Assembly (NCBI GenBank): GCA_047495785.1
Contig: JBLDXI010000009.1
Coordinates: forward strand, 3,286,001 to 3,350,000
Source of the DNA: Lepidodermella squamata
Lineage: Eukaryota; Gastrotricha
Length of the DNA: 64,000 nt
Reading direction: 5' to 3'
Shown: positions 1-11,762 of the stretch, one piece after another
How positions within the stretch are numbered: the stretch's first letter is position 1
Layout of the letters: every line of letters begins with the position of its first letter
Translations under genes and position numbers: made by a program
The notes under the pieces: model-generated
Told to the model about the DNA's origin: nothing
Database searches by the model: none
The model's input: the letters and a program-made list of their open reading frames with translations, nothing else

Positions 1-168
1 TGGAAATATTTATGATTTTCAACTGATCATTCATTCACTGCCCATGTCATGACATATGCATTATTATGCTGGCTATCGTCTGAGCTAATTTCGAATAAAG
101 CCAGAATTATTGGATCATATTTTTTATTTTTAAAAATTCCTCTTTTTGTTGAATTTTTCAAGTAATTT

Positions 169-193
169 CGTTCGTGTTGCGACGTAAGAGACC
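169..193. repeat. Left copy of a 25-bp perfect inverted repeat (partner at 3469-3493)
   Basis: These 25 bases recur exactly on the opposite strand at 3469-3493, about 3.3 kb away. The match begins cgttcgtgttgcgacg. Similarity fades quickly outside the core, although a degraded gcagt-type match continues after a short gap. It could be the ends of an old element or scattered copies of a repeat. No target duplication was found. Confidence 0.6.
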
Positions 194-297
194 GCCAGTG
201 CTAGCGCATATTTCTATATATCATTATACGGCTATATTGCGGCTGTTTACAACTGTGGAGCGGTTGCATCCCAAATTACTATCTCCGGTTCAAGGGC

Positions 298-304
298 TAT
301 AAAA
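298..304 (+). promoter_or_regulatory. TATA box (TATAAAA)
   Basis: TATAAAA lies 57 bases before the ATG at 361, a spacing that allows a start site near 330. It supports, but does not prove, the short two-exon gene downstream. Confidence 0.45.
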
Positions 305-360
305 TTGCCATTAGCTGCGATTGCTATCTTGCGTTCTTGGACTCTTGAAGATAAAAGAAG

Positions 361-938
361 ATGAATTCATCTGCTTCGCCTATCCTTCCTATAATTCTTC
401 AAAGTTTTCTCGCGATCTTCTGCAATTCTTCGATTGAAGATTTTACAGGTAGCAAAAACCAGCTGCCGTGACCAATGAAAAAGTATTATTATCCGTGACC
501 CGTCGCAGTACATCTTTATTTTCAACGCAGCGAAATAATTGAAAATGAACAAAGGAAATGAAACCAAGAGAATAATTTATCACACTTTGTTTCAACAGAA
601 ATGGCGATAACAGGTTGAATAATATCGGAAGAGCCAGCACTCAGCAATAGTATAGTAGCGACCTTTTGCCGGAATTTCGCTATTTTTCCATTTCCGATTC
701 CCAATCAATATCCAATATCCAATCAGCTATAAATAAAGTGGAGATTTCGAGTAAAAGTTTAAGTAAAATAATCCTATCAACAACGCAGAAATTAAAATTT
801 AATACAGCAGCTAATTGGATGTACTATTACTGTATACTATTAGATAGCTTCAGGAGATACGATAGTAATGAATCACTAATACCTATTTTAGAAATGAGCC
901 ATTCTAAAAAAGTCTTTGATTTCTACGATAAATTATAG
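361..938 (+). CDS. Possible small secreted protein, two exons
   Basis: I do not recognise this protein. The first ATG after the TATA box opens a 29-codon exon (361-448) with a hydrophobic, signal-like start (MNSSASPILPIILQSFLAIF) and a good donor, ACAG/GTAGC. Reading on without splicing meets a stop within eight codons. Joining to an acceptor at 725-726 keeps the frame and gives a 99-residue product (exon 2 at 727-938) ending VFDFYDKL. A 15-nt micro-exon at 601-615, flanked by consensus-like sites, would also keep the frame. The predicted mature part is Lys/Ser-rich with a single Cys. The region is AT-rich, no polyadenylation signal is obvious, and the model is weak without transcript evidence. 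Confidence 0.35.
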
Positions 939-3468
939 AATGATGCTAATGAACACGTAATATTACTGGAAGGAGATCTCGTCCATTGAAGTTTTGGCGG
1001 ATAAATCTTTGAAGTGTCGCAATTAGGAAACAAGCGGTCAGTAACGATTTCTGAAAATGTATCACTTAAAACCGAAATGAACTAACAATTTTCAAGAATC
1101 CATGACGGCGATACTCCATTGGTTATGTAACTAAAACTAACTAACTAACGATAACTAAATTGGCAAACCACAGAAATGGGACTGAAGGTAATATCAGAGT
1201 TTGTATGTGAATGAAAGGGGGGAGCAAACTTGTCACCCGTCAACTGTCTCTAATTGACGTGAACAAGCCCGATTCCGAGTTATTCAACGACGCTAACGAC
1301 TACGGGGCGGTGATGGTAATTCATCCTACACTGACTGCTTTGGTTTAGCTGTTTTCTTCCCCTTCAAAGCAAAGAATGTCCATATCTATTGGCCAATTAA
1401 GTGTTAAATTTCAATTCCTAACCCAGAGCAGATCAGATTGGTCTCTAAAAAGCTGCGCTTTGATTTAGCCTTGCAAGGCGTAGAACAAATCGCTCCATCG
1501 CTCCAGAGATCTACCTTAACCCTTTTTCACCGCCGGCATTTTTGGCGGCCGGAAAGCCTTGGCAGACAATCAGACAATCTCTGACAGCAGACAATCTCCG
1601 GCCGCACCAACATGGGAATGCTCTTTCATCGGCAGCAGATTTTTTAGCTTCAAGCACATTTTTCTTTCGCAATCGCGAGCGGAGGGGGTTAATTAACAGA
1701 GGCCTTTATAAACAAGTAATTACCTAAGCGGACTGCTTCCCCACAACTTGAGTCAATATGAGCGATTCCTTCAGCGGTACTTATTTTTCCTAAGCGATTC
1801 TATGCGCAGAGAGAACGAAGTGATCTATGCCTATGCTGTATAACTTTTTCCAGTACGGGCCACAGTTGTAAAGCGCTGGGCAGCCGACACAACTGGGGGT
1901 CTTAACTTCAATTCACCTTACTTGTTTTGCTCTAACTGTTTTCTACTCGAACAAAGATGATGGAAAATGTTCAAAATGGCCGCATTGGACCCACCAAACC
2001 AGTGGTTAATAATATATGCGAGCGAAGCGAGCTTTAGCCAACGGAAATTTACAGAAATTTTGGCTGAAAGTAGTATAAAATTGGTTGATATTCGCGTCAT
2101 GATCGAAGGAAACGGGTAGCCGGTCGCATTCCAGCCATTATTCGAGAGAAGCTTTCCGGCCGCGGTGAACAACTCCGCCGGCCGCAGGCGGCCGGAAAAA
2201 CCGATTTTGTGGAACACTGCCGTAACCCATTCTCAGGATAAAGTACGCGCCACTTTTTTGCCTTCCCTTACTCTGAAACCCTGAGAATTATTCTGCATTC
2301 ACGCCAATAGATCGGTTAATTTGAAGTGCCGTAAGCACTTCTGATAGCCCTAATTATAGATAGGATTTAGGATTCCAGCCAAAATGATCGAGTAGATTGT
2401 TTTCTTTTGATATAACTACTATTGGTATTAGTATAATCAGCACCATCGGACCAAATGTGACGTAGTATTTCCTTAAGAAATCCGCGCAAAAATCGTGAAA
2501 CCCAAATTTGAATGGTGGGTCACGTTTTGTCGTATACGAATCACGCCAAGCGAGTTGCATGTCAAGCATTCCTCAAATACGGCGGTTTCGTTGCTCATTG
2601 CTAATCATCAATCATCGCTAAATCGCTAAGCAGATCACATTACCAAGACAATCCGCTATCTTTCTTAGGATGCAGGGATACAAGCCATCCTTACAATTCT
2701 TGAATGCTACCAACTTCATTAACTTTGTGTGATTCTACTATTGACCTAATGTGGCTGCGAATCTACTTCAGCGATTCCACGAGCTTCGGGGAAGGTTTTT
2801 GTTCAGTTTGTCCTAACAGATCAACGGCTCATATTTGTATGATATATAGCACGAGTAAAGAGTTATATCTGAACGGAGCCGGCCGAGATTTACGAATCGA
2901 AACGAGTCGGAGGCGAGTTGAGATGAGTATTTAAGAAGGATATCCAAATGTCTGCGAGATAATGGAGAAGTATAACCACAGATTAGATTATAGCTAATAG
3001 CGTAATAAGTGCTCTCTTGGCAGTTTCATGATTTAGGGGCTGAATAATAGAAAAATTGGCTCATCTAGTCCATAATTCCAAAATATGCATTTTACGTGAT
3101 GATAACTGTATGGGTCCCATGAAATGTTGAAAGTTTGAACAATAAGTGGTGATGGTCAGAGAGAGAGAGAGAGAGAGAGTTTAGCCTACGGATGTTGAGG
3201 AAAATTGATGGAATTATCCTAGACTACGCTCGAAGGGAACGAATATGAAATAAGCAAGATATGGATAAATTTGGTTGATCTTAAGAATTTAGCCATGATA
3301 ACGGAGAAATTGTCTGAAACGTTTGTGCGCAGTACGCATTCTGGTAGGCGTTGTAACCGCTCGGTATCGGATGCGCCGCAATAATGATGCTATTACCGAC
3401 TAATAAAAAGTAGCTTATACCAGTACCAAGTATTTTATTACAAACAGCATGAAAGTACTGCCTAACGA
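939..3468. other. Gene-poor stretch with GC-rich palindromic patches
   Basis: No convincing coding region is seen in this 2.5 kb. Two patches rich in CGGCCGG, near 1528-1560 and 2150-2205, are inverted relative to one another (GCGGCCGGAAAG on opposite strands). They could be the degraded ends of a small transposon of about 0.7 kb, but no clean terminal repeat or target duplication could be defined. A GA microsatellite lies at about 3159-3179. Confidence 0.4.
3159..3179. repeat. (GA)n microsatellite
   Basis: About ten uninterrupted GA dinucleotides in non-coding sequence. Confidence 0.9.
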
Positions 3469-3493
3469 GGTCTCTTACGTCGCAACACGAACG
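3469..3493. repeat. Right copy of the 25-bp inverted repeat
   Basis: Exact reverse complement of 169-193. It lies 229 bases before the proposed start of the ankyrin gene. Confidence 0.6.
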
Positions 3494-3721
3494 ATTTAAG
3501 CACAACTTCATTTGAAAATACCCCCATCCTCAACAAACGCTCACAGGGTAATTAATTCAAAAAATTGAATATAAACACCATCTGATAAGATGCGTCTCGT
3601 GAGATGCTTAGGTTTAAGCTCTTCAAAAACAATTTACATCATGCCCAAGTTCAAATTCGAGTGCATCCACAAAGACCGGTTTAGAGGCTTAGACGGTATC
3701 ATCACATCACAAGTAAACAAG

Positions 3722-4751
3722 ATGCTCATCTCAGTCATATTTTCAACTATTTTTGCCCTTGCCTCAGCATGCAAATCAAATTCTGCGTTTGGCGATCGAC
3801 CAGTCACCAGGCGACCTGTACCGCCGATTACTGAGGTTTTTCACCAATTTTTGCCCAAAGATGTTACCTTGTCGTAATTCCTAGGCACCAAGGCCGCCAT
3901 GCACCAAGCGATCGATTTTTGAAGCGGCGGCAACTGGCGACTTGAATTGTCTAGAAATTTATCTTGAGCAAGGAATTAAGGTGGACGAAATTTACGACAA
4001 TGTTGAGTACAACAAATCCAGCGATGGCTTGACTCCTCTTTTACTGGCAGCCCTGAGTAATCAGCCAGCAGCTGTAAGATTCCTCGCTGAATATGGAGCT
4101 GATGTCCAAGCTCGAGCTTTGAAAACGAAATACACTGCCTTGATGTACGTAGCTCCTCTAGGGAAGACGGAAATGGTCAAAGCTCTCGTAGATTCTGGGG
4201 CAAATGTTGACTATCGATATTCGGATGAAGATAATGCAACCCCTTTAATCCGAGCTGCCGCGAATGGTCACCATGAAACTGTGAAGGTGCTGCTTCAGGG
4301 TGGAGCTGCAATTGACATTGCAACGAATGGCTACCAAACGGCCTTAATGTTCGCAGCAGCTAATGGAACCGCTGATGTTGTCAAATTGTTGATAGAACGA
4401 GGAGCCGACGCAAATGCTCAGGACTTGAACGGGAAATCCTGCCTGCACTACGCTGCGATAAATGCGAGCTCTGCAGCTCAAGCAATTCAAGTAGCACAGC
4501 TATTGGTTGGACTTGGGAAGGCGAACATCAACGTAGCTGAGTGGGTTAACGGCACTACGCCCTTAATTTCCTTGACTTGTTGCCGATCTGCGATTACTTC
4601 TGACGCTGACATGAAGTCAATTGCCATTGCTTTAGTGGATCTTGGAGCGAATGTTGATAAGAAGAACAAAGCTGGACGAAAAGCTAGCTACTACGCTGAA
4701 ACCAAAGGGTACCTCAACACTCTTCAATATTTGAAATCGAAGGAAATATAA
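3722..4751 (+). CDS. Ankyrin-repeat protein with probable signal peptide
   Basis: Two exons, 3722-3835 and 3885-4751, join across a 49-nt intron (GAG/GTTTTT, CCTAG/GCACC) to give 326 residues in frame. The start chosen begins a signal-like segment, MLISVIFSTIFALASA. The frame is open further upstream to 3590, so an earlier start with an internal hydrophobic segment is possible. After a short Pro/Arg-rich linker ending CTKRS come six to seven ankyrin repeats (typical cores DGLTPLLLAALSNQPAAVRFL, TALMFAAANGTADVVKLLIE), which fill the rest of the protein. Ankyrin repeats mediate protein binding and are usually intracellular, so a secreted form is unusual. No catalytic domain is present and the ligand is unknown. 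Repeat identity is secure. The first exon and secretion are inferred. Confidence 0.8.
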
Positions 4752-4837
4752 AGTAGCAACTAAAACGCAGAACAATGATAACCTTCAAGTTTTATAAACC
4801 CCCAATATTACTTGATGGGGATTGATAAAAATAATAT

Positions 4838-4843
4838 AATAAA
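4838..4843 (+). terminator. Polyadenylation signal AATAAA
   Basis: AATAAA about 90 bases after the ankyrin gene stop codon. Confidence 0.6.
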
Positions 4844-5309
4844 GCTATCCTTTATCAAGTGAAAAGGTTATTTTATGACAGTTTGCTCATTTCACTTGGG
4901 CAAAACAATAATTCCGAACTTCAAGCTGCTTCTTTAAAGATGAGTGAATCATAGAGAACGAGAGGTTAACTTTAGCCAAAGTAACGAAAGGATTGAGCTG
5001 TAAAGGAATGTCATTCGCGCCTAGAAGCGGGCGTTCATTCTTAACACTTAGTTGTATTTACCCGGAGGCTGAGTCACCCTATAGCCGCATAGTAGCAGCG
5101 TGAGTTTGACAATGCTAACCTGCGCTCAAACCACTGCTTCGTCAATAATTGAGCCGAGAGTGCGCGCCGAATCCAAGAATTCCAAGCTACCATGTCATAA
5201 AGGCTGAGAGAAACAATCAAGAGTAGTAAACCATTATATTTGTTAAGATTTTATGATAACTTTCTAATTTTCCGCCAATCTTTTAGGCTTTAAATTAGGA
5301 ACTACTGAA

Positions 5310-5687
5310 ATGAGCCAAGCACATCGCTCAGTCAAAAGTGACTCCATCTCAGCGGTTTTCCCACCCCCTACAACAATTTACCAACCACCACCACCCAAGA
5401 AGCGATGCACCCGAACTTGCTGCTTCGTCGGTACTGCAGTTGGTGTCATTCTCGGTTTGATGGTGCTTGGCGTTATCATTTACGTCGTCATGGTCGTAGA
5501 ATCCCAATGCTACCGCGGTTGCCAAAGAATGTGTACCAATGAGAACCACTGTATCGACAATTGCTGGAGCATTTGCTGGAAAGCCCAATGGACTAAATGC
5601 CCGGAGGATGGGGCGAAAGCTTGTGCTTACATTCTCTGGGACAAAGCTGTTATCAACATTGGCGGTCTTTTCGGAAAGAGGAGGTAA
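5310..5687 (+). CDS. Small single-pass membrane protein with Cys-rich outer domain
   Basis: A single open exon of 125 residues, not matched to any family I know. The N-terminal 36 residues are Pro-rich (PPPTTIYQPPPPKKR) and end in a Cys/Lys cluster, CTRTCC, a typical palmitoylation setting. A hydrophobic helix follows (residues about 40-65, GTAVGVILGLMVLGVIIYVV). The C-terminal part carries about nine cysteines, including CYRGCQRMC and CIDNCWSIC, and ends GKRR. The positive inside rule suggests a type II orientation with the Cys-rich part outside. The upstream sequence cttttaggctttaaattagg contains a possible acceptor, so a leading non-coding exon is possible. AATAAA occurs at 5844. Confidence 0.65.
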   Translation: MSQAHRSVKSDSISAVFPPPTTIYQPPPPKKRCTRTCCFVGTAVGVILGLMVLGVIIYVVMVVESQCYRGCQRMCTNENHCIDNCWSICWKAQWTKCPEDGAKACAYILWDKAVINIGGLFGKRR

Positions 5688-8600
5688 ATGATATGCTCCT
5701 CTTGCAGATCGTCGCGTCTTGGATGAAAGAATCGCAATAGCTTTATTTTCATTATTTGAAGGGAAATTTATTTTGTATCTAAGCTTGCTTCAGTTATGCA
5801 AAACTTCAACTGCTTTGAAGTTTGAAGTTTGGAGCAAAAATTGAATAAAAATGCTCGTTTTGATAATCTAGGCTGAATTTTGCTTTTCAAGGCTTCTTTT
5901 ATTTGTTGCCATACTGTTTTCGGGCTCTTGGACTGTATCGAAAGCAGAGAATGACCGCTAGACAATAATTGATACGACAGTAATAAGCACCCTCGCTATC
6001 ATTTTGGTTCTAAGCTGCTCTGTAATTGCGAGCCACAGCAGCAGAAGGAAAAGGTCCGAAAAATAACAAAACACTTGTGGCGACTGCGCATCGATCCGCA
6101 CCTCTTGAGCAGCGTACAATAGGGCCAGAGGCAGTAGGCCGCACCACACCGTTCGCACGGCGCCTCAACAATGCTCGGATGGTAATAATTACTATTAACC
6201 ATCATCGCAAGTGTAGACCGCTACTCTCATCAGGTTCTCTCAGTATATGCTTGCGTATGTGCAGTGCTATAGGAATGCCTTAGATGAGGAATGCGCGTTC
6301 CGGTTCCTGGCTGCTGCTCGTTTCTTTGCTCAATGAGACAACCATCATCATCTGTCAACTGTCAACTTGAGCCGCCGTGTTACATAAAATGTAACCATTT
6401 TCTGATGACGGCACTCAACGTATTAGGGCACCACTTGGCGCGTAATCGGCCACTGCTGAAAAAAGCATTGCAAATATATTTTCGCAGCGAATTTTCTCAT
6501 CTGCAAGCTTTAAATGGCGAAATTTGAGTATTTTGGGAAACAAATCCTAATTCCTCCCTTTGTTTTTACCTTTTTATTATATTTCGATCTTTGAGCATTA
6601 AGGGTGTTTCACAATCCTGCGAAAAAAATCGGAGAAAAGGGACAAAAATGGCGAAACTAGACATAACAACGTCTGGAGCCTAATGTCGCGGAACGATAAA
6701 TTAACGCAAAACAACGCCGCGCGCAGCTATAATCGGCGAGTTGTAAACACCCTACTCAACACCAAACACTTGTTTGCCGCCAGTCATTGTTTTTCTCAGC
6801 CTTCTTCGCTTTTTCCTCTCCTAAATATCGACAAAAGTTACTCATTCATTTATTTTCATGCGATGATTTTTGTTGTAGCCAAGGGTCTCGCATTTCAAGA
6901 CGCTGGAGAGTGGAGCGCCAATTTTTCGGCTATAATTATTATTTTTGTCGATGTTTTTGAGAGGTCCTAATCGAAATAGAGCGTGGAGAAACATTAGTCA
7001 ATATTATAAGAAAATTCCACCTTAATTTTTGTTTCTTCGACATCTTTTGAAAGATTTTTGACATTTCAATAGTTTTTCCGGTTTCTTTCCAATTAGCTAT
7101 GGGGGAAATGCACCAAGTGCACCCGTTTGCAAATTGGCAGCTCTTTAAGGCGATACACTGATAGTCGCCATGGAGAGAGAAATTCATTTAACGCGATATA
7201 TACGCGCGCGCGGTCTGTTTTTCGCGTGTCCCTGATATCATTTCATGCGCACAAGTCAATTTTTATTGCTCTACACGCATGCGCAGTAATGCGATAAAGC
7301 AGCCAAGTCCCTCTCCTGAGTGGTCATCGTTATTAGCATTTATTTATTGACTGGACGGCAAATAATGTTTAATAACATTGCCCTGGAGGCTAATAAAATC
7401 GTTCGCAGAATAATGACAACAAAAATTCAGCTGGGAGAAATTGCAGCAAAATAAAATTCACCCTCTTTTATATTTTCAGAAAATTCTCTGAATTATCGCT
7501 CATTTTTGCGCAATCAAGTGATAAGCCGTTGTGGAAATATTAGCCTCGATGGTTATCTAACGATCAAAGGCCCTAATGACCCGTCATTTTTGCCTTGGAA
7601 ATCAGTTTATTTGTGACATCACTTGCGGTTTATTATATCAGATATGTCACACGCGGCTTGGCCGTGATTGGATGCGCGTTATGTGTTAAGATAAACACGT
7701 TCGCGCGCGATATTTGAGCGTGTCTCTCGTGTGGCGGCGGCCAGGGCGCATATGTTGCGCGCGCAAACAGAACACAGATGAAACTTCCGGGCGTGAATAA
7801 CGATCGCGGCGCATTCTCGAGTATCACAGTCGTGTCGGCACCAGTCGCCGTCGCCGGCAAAAAGCGCCGATATTTCTAATCCCGTCGCCGTGTGCCTATC
7901 ACACGTTGCGGCGGCGAAATTTTTAAGGCGGCGTGCGCACGTTCAAATAAGTGCGCGTGATTTTAGCTCGCTGAACAAACTCTCGCGCGGGCCCCTCGAT
8001 CGCGAGACTCAAACAAGCGTTATGCAACTGCTACACATACACATAAATGCACACCTTTTCGCTTGTCTCGCCTGATCGATTTTGACACGATGTTATTAGG
8101 TGCGTTTTACAACCCCATCGCGTCCACCTTAACTTTTCACCGAGCTTGTCGTTTTATTATTAATTGACCGCGTCTTGTCTTGGTTCGCTCGTGCAAAAGG
8201 CCAATTTTAATTAGGCCCTTCGTGTTAGTGATCATTACTCGCGTGGCCTTTTCATCGCCGATGACCGAAATTAAATTATACCCCGCCAGACGCCGGCGCG
8301 CACCCGATTTTTCTGCCCAGCAGGTAGCCGTCGCACTGACCGGCTTAATAATAATAGGGTATGCCAGTGCAATGTCAAGTAAAAAAGCTCGATCGCTCTG
8401 TGTAATCGCCAATACCTAGTATAAATAAATAAATAAATTGGCGATAGATCTTCCGCTTTTTCACGTTTTGTATCGCACTTTTTTTTAGCCAATTCAGGTA
8501 GATTTAGTTACTTGAGTAAATAGTCATTAATTCTGCAATCGGACTAACTGGCCATTTTTCAGGCTATGAAAACAAATACTTAGTTTAGCAATTCAAGTAC

Positions 8601-9500
8601 CTTTTTCTTCGTTCATATTTCTTCAGTTTGGCGCTGCAACTTTTGGCCTTCATTTCGTGTAAATGCTAATGACGCTTTTCCTATTAAGGCTGCTTTAGGC
8701 TAAAATCAGATATGAGACGCAATTATTGAAATGATACGATTGTATTCTGCGAAAAATTGGCGCCTATTGTTTGAAAATTATATATAAACGCATTTTTAAA
8801 TTAATACTGCAATATTTTTATTCTAAGCGGCGCACTGGAGCAAAATACTAACAAATTGAACAGCGCGCAGCTGCTCAACTCATCTGCCTGGAAAATTCAA
8901 AACAAATAGGGCCTGTATTAAAAACAACGCAAGCTTTAGTAATTATTCCGCTCTCTCTTTCGCGTGTTTTATTTCAAGAAGAGAAATCGCTGCTTCTTTT
9001 GTAAATTAATACACAGCGTTGACCCGATTACAGCGCCACTTGTTTCTATCAAATTATCTTTGTTTTATTTTGATATACCGCCACTGTTTTATTTCGCGTT
9101 TCTTTTCATCGCTCAAAATTGAATTTGTAATTAAGTCGCTTCTGCCGCTCGGGCCGAAGCCTCGCGTCAAGTGAAATTACGCTAAGTTATTGTTAGCGAA
9201 ATTATTCAGAAAAATCGAAGCTTCTATTGCAGCCATCTAAAAAAAAATTATTAGTCTAAATTTCAGTCAGGAAAACTCGAAAATAATAATTCCACCTTAA
9301 TTAAATGTCTTTTTAAATTTGGTAATTTAAATCAAACTTTCGAATTTGGTCAGAAAATTTCGGGACCCTTTTATCAAAATGTCCCTTGTTAATTGTGAGA
9401 TTTATGGTGTCGCGCGCGTGTGCGCTCACCTTTTGAGCCGTTTAACTGCGCGCTTGACCCCGCCGTCGGCGTAAAAATAGCAACATCAGCAGAAGCGGCA
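5688..9500. other. Long non-coding interval
   Basis: Only short, non-conserved open frames with no family resemblance or splice support are seen. GC-rich CpG-containing patches (7190-7240, 7640-7960) alternate with AT-rich sequence, and a TAAA microrepeat lies at 8421-8438. The interval may hold control sequence for the flanking genes, but nothing specific is recognisable. Confidence 0.5.
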
Positions 9501-9508
9501 CGAGGCAT

Positions 9509-9528
9509 TAACGTAACGTAACGTAACG
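9509..9528. repeat. (AACGT)n short tandem repeat before a TATA box
   Basis: Four copies of the 5-base unit AACGT immediately precede the TATA box at 9532. Confidence 0.8.
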
Positions 9529-9531
9529 CAC

Positions 9532-9539
9532 TATAAAAG
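9532..9539 (+). promoter_or_regulatory. TATA box (TATAAAAG) of an unassigned plus-strand transcript
   Basis: A consensus TATAAAAG follows the AACGT repeats. No convincing protein gene follows. A 61-codon frame at 9575 has no recognisable features. The site could drive a distant first exon of SBSPON, a non-coding RNA, or be chance. Confidence 0.35.
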
Positions 9540-11700
9540 ACTGCGTTATCTGCCGCGCTCGAGCTGCGTTTTTAATGGCTCAGGAAGTTGTTCACTATGT
9601 CGCGGATTATTCGACGAGGTCAAACAAGGCCATGCGCGCGTTAAACACCGCACGGCCGTTTTGCTGCTGCCATTCAACCTTGAAAATGCCTCAGCTTCAT
9701 AAACTGCACCAAAGCCGTATACCATGCGATTCGGATAACGATTATAAGCATCAGCGTTGATGTTAATAGCATTCCCGCAGCTAAATCGCTGTCCACTTCG
9801 CTGCGACAGGTGTATAAAAGCGTTGTTACTCTTGTTTCACAGACTTTTCATCAATGTTTTATTTAATTTCGCAAAAATATTATTTGGTCTACATCACTCC
9901 ATTTTGTTGCACGTCTGCTGTCTTATTCCGCAGGTGCATTCTTCGGGCGTTACATCTGCGAGTTTATTTATTTATATAATCTGATTGTTTGTTTAGTTGC
10001 TCTGATCCCACTCTGCTCAATATTTCGAGTGAGTCCTGTTGTTATGTTTCGTTTACCTAGCTCTTCAGGTTGCACCGCTGCTTCTTCGATACAATACGCT
10101 GCCTTCATGTTGGAAATTATTGCTACATAATTTCAGAATTTCTGGACGTGATTTCTATTAGAGTCCCTGAAAGCGTCTCTAAATAACCAACCAGTCCCTA
10201 TTTCCTGCTACAGCTTTCTTCTAATTGTCCCTAAATTTATTCAAAATACCCAACTAATCGCGGTGAATTTCTAGTTTCTAGCGAAAACGTGGCTAACTAA
10301 TTTTTCCGACCTATAGCTCCAAGCTTACATGACGAGGAAAGCAGCAGTATGAATTTATTTTGGCATTAAGGTTGGCGTGTCCTAATTTTTACGTTGCGGA
10401 ACCAAAAAATTGAAACCAACCAAAAAAATTGATGATTTTTAAGAAACCATAAATGGCATTTTCAAAATATATTCAGAGATTTCTCTCTCGAGCCACAAGT
10501 AAGAAGCTAGTAAGAAACCTGAAAATCAATTCCTTGGAGGATTTATCTTAGGGTTTATGTCTCACTTCGCGCGAATCACATGTTATTCCTGAGCATTTTA
10601 ATTTCAAATAGTCAAATTGAGCTTTTTAGTAGCTTTAGACTTGAGTGCGCTAGTAGATAATATCCCATCTATCATATCGTTGGGTAAAACTAACATCCCC
10701 TCAGCTTCATTGTTTATTTTGTCTTTCCTATAAATATTTAATTTCCAATATATGCGAAATATTTTTGCTGAATTTCGGCGTATCGGCCTTATGTTGGCCG
10801 TTTCGGTTCATTGTCATGACAGCTAGCGATATGTGAAAACATATTTTGTCCTCTGCTTGGATCTAATTTTTCTTCAAAATTTTTCTTCATTTACAAATTC
10901 AACCTATATTTCGATAAAATCATCGAAAAATCAGTTCTATAAAATCACTCAAATTTTCGAATTATTGCTAGACTTTCTAGAGACTAGAAATTCACGGTTT
11001 GAAGGCTTCATTGAAACCATAGCTTTTAATCGGTGATGATATTCAAAATGTCCCTACCTATGCGGCCCATCTTGCTCGCGAGATAATATCGCGCTTTATT
11101 GTCGAGCCATTCTGGCAGGCGGCTTTAAGGTCGGTGCGACTACATGTTTGCTTGCTTTCCCCAAGTGCGCACGTGCAATAATTTTTTAACCGCAACGTTC
11201 GTCGCGCCTCGCCTCGTCGAATTATAGGCGCCGCGCATAACACGCTGACGCGCCAGAAGTGCGCCGTCTGTCAGGCATCCGATGACATATGAGCCGAAAA
11301 ATACCAAAAGGTGCACATTACTTGTCCATACATACGTGGCATCGGTAGCAGTCGTATAATTCGCACATGCGTCGCCAGTCATGCGAAGGGCGCTGATAAC
11401 TTCCGGTATTTAAAACAGCAGAGCCGCGAAGGGGCGGCGGCGGCGCCCAGTGTCAAGTGGCCAGCGCGCCGCACAACATATGCACAGACATAACAACATG
11501 CCGAGCAAATAACAGGCCTTATACATAGGAAGAGCCATCGGCTGGTCGACCGGAAATTGCCGCGCAGCTTTAAACGTCAAACCATGCGCGTAATACATGA
11601 ACATCATCATTACGCACAATCGTAACGCTGTTATCATTACAATGATGTGCTCGTATAATTCCTACCCGATTTTACCATTATTTTTGTTTTGACGCCTGTT
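9540..11700. other. Non-coding interval upstream of SBSPON
   Basis: No gene is supported in this 2.2 kb. It contains a CpG-rich stretch at about 11050-11580 that may belong to the SBSPON promoter region. Confidence 0.4.
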
Positions 11701-11712
11701 ATTATTTATAGG

Positions 11713-11720
11713 TATATAAT
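11713..11720 (+). promoter_or_regulatory. TATA box inside an inverted repeat, SBSPON promoter
   Basis: TATATAAT is flanked by the arms ATAGGTAT and ATACCTAT, which are inverted copies. It lies 43-50 bases before the first ATG of SBSPON, consistent with a core promoter. Confidence 0.5.
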
Positions 11721-11762
11721 ACCTATAGTGTGCGATATTAATTATCATAATTAACTCGCGCG

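Noticed and set aside
1528-2205. Small transposon bounded by CGGCCGG palindromes
   Set aside because: The inverted patches are imperfect and no terminal repeats or target duplication could be placed. Mentioned only in the interval note.
3281-3511. 76-codon minus-strand frame
   Set aside because: No signal peptide, motif, splice partner or promoter, and it overlaps the inverted repeat.
9575-9760. 61-codon plus-strand frame after the TATA box
   Set aside because: Although the promoter is good, the peptide has no recognisable features or plausible splice continuation.
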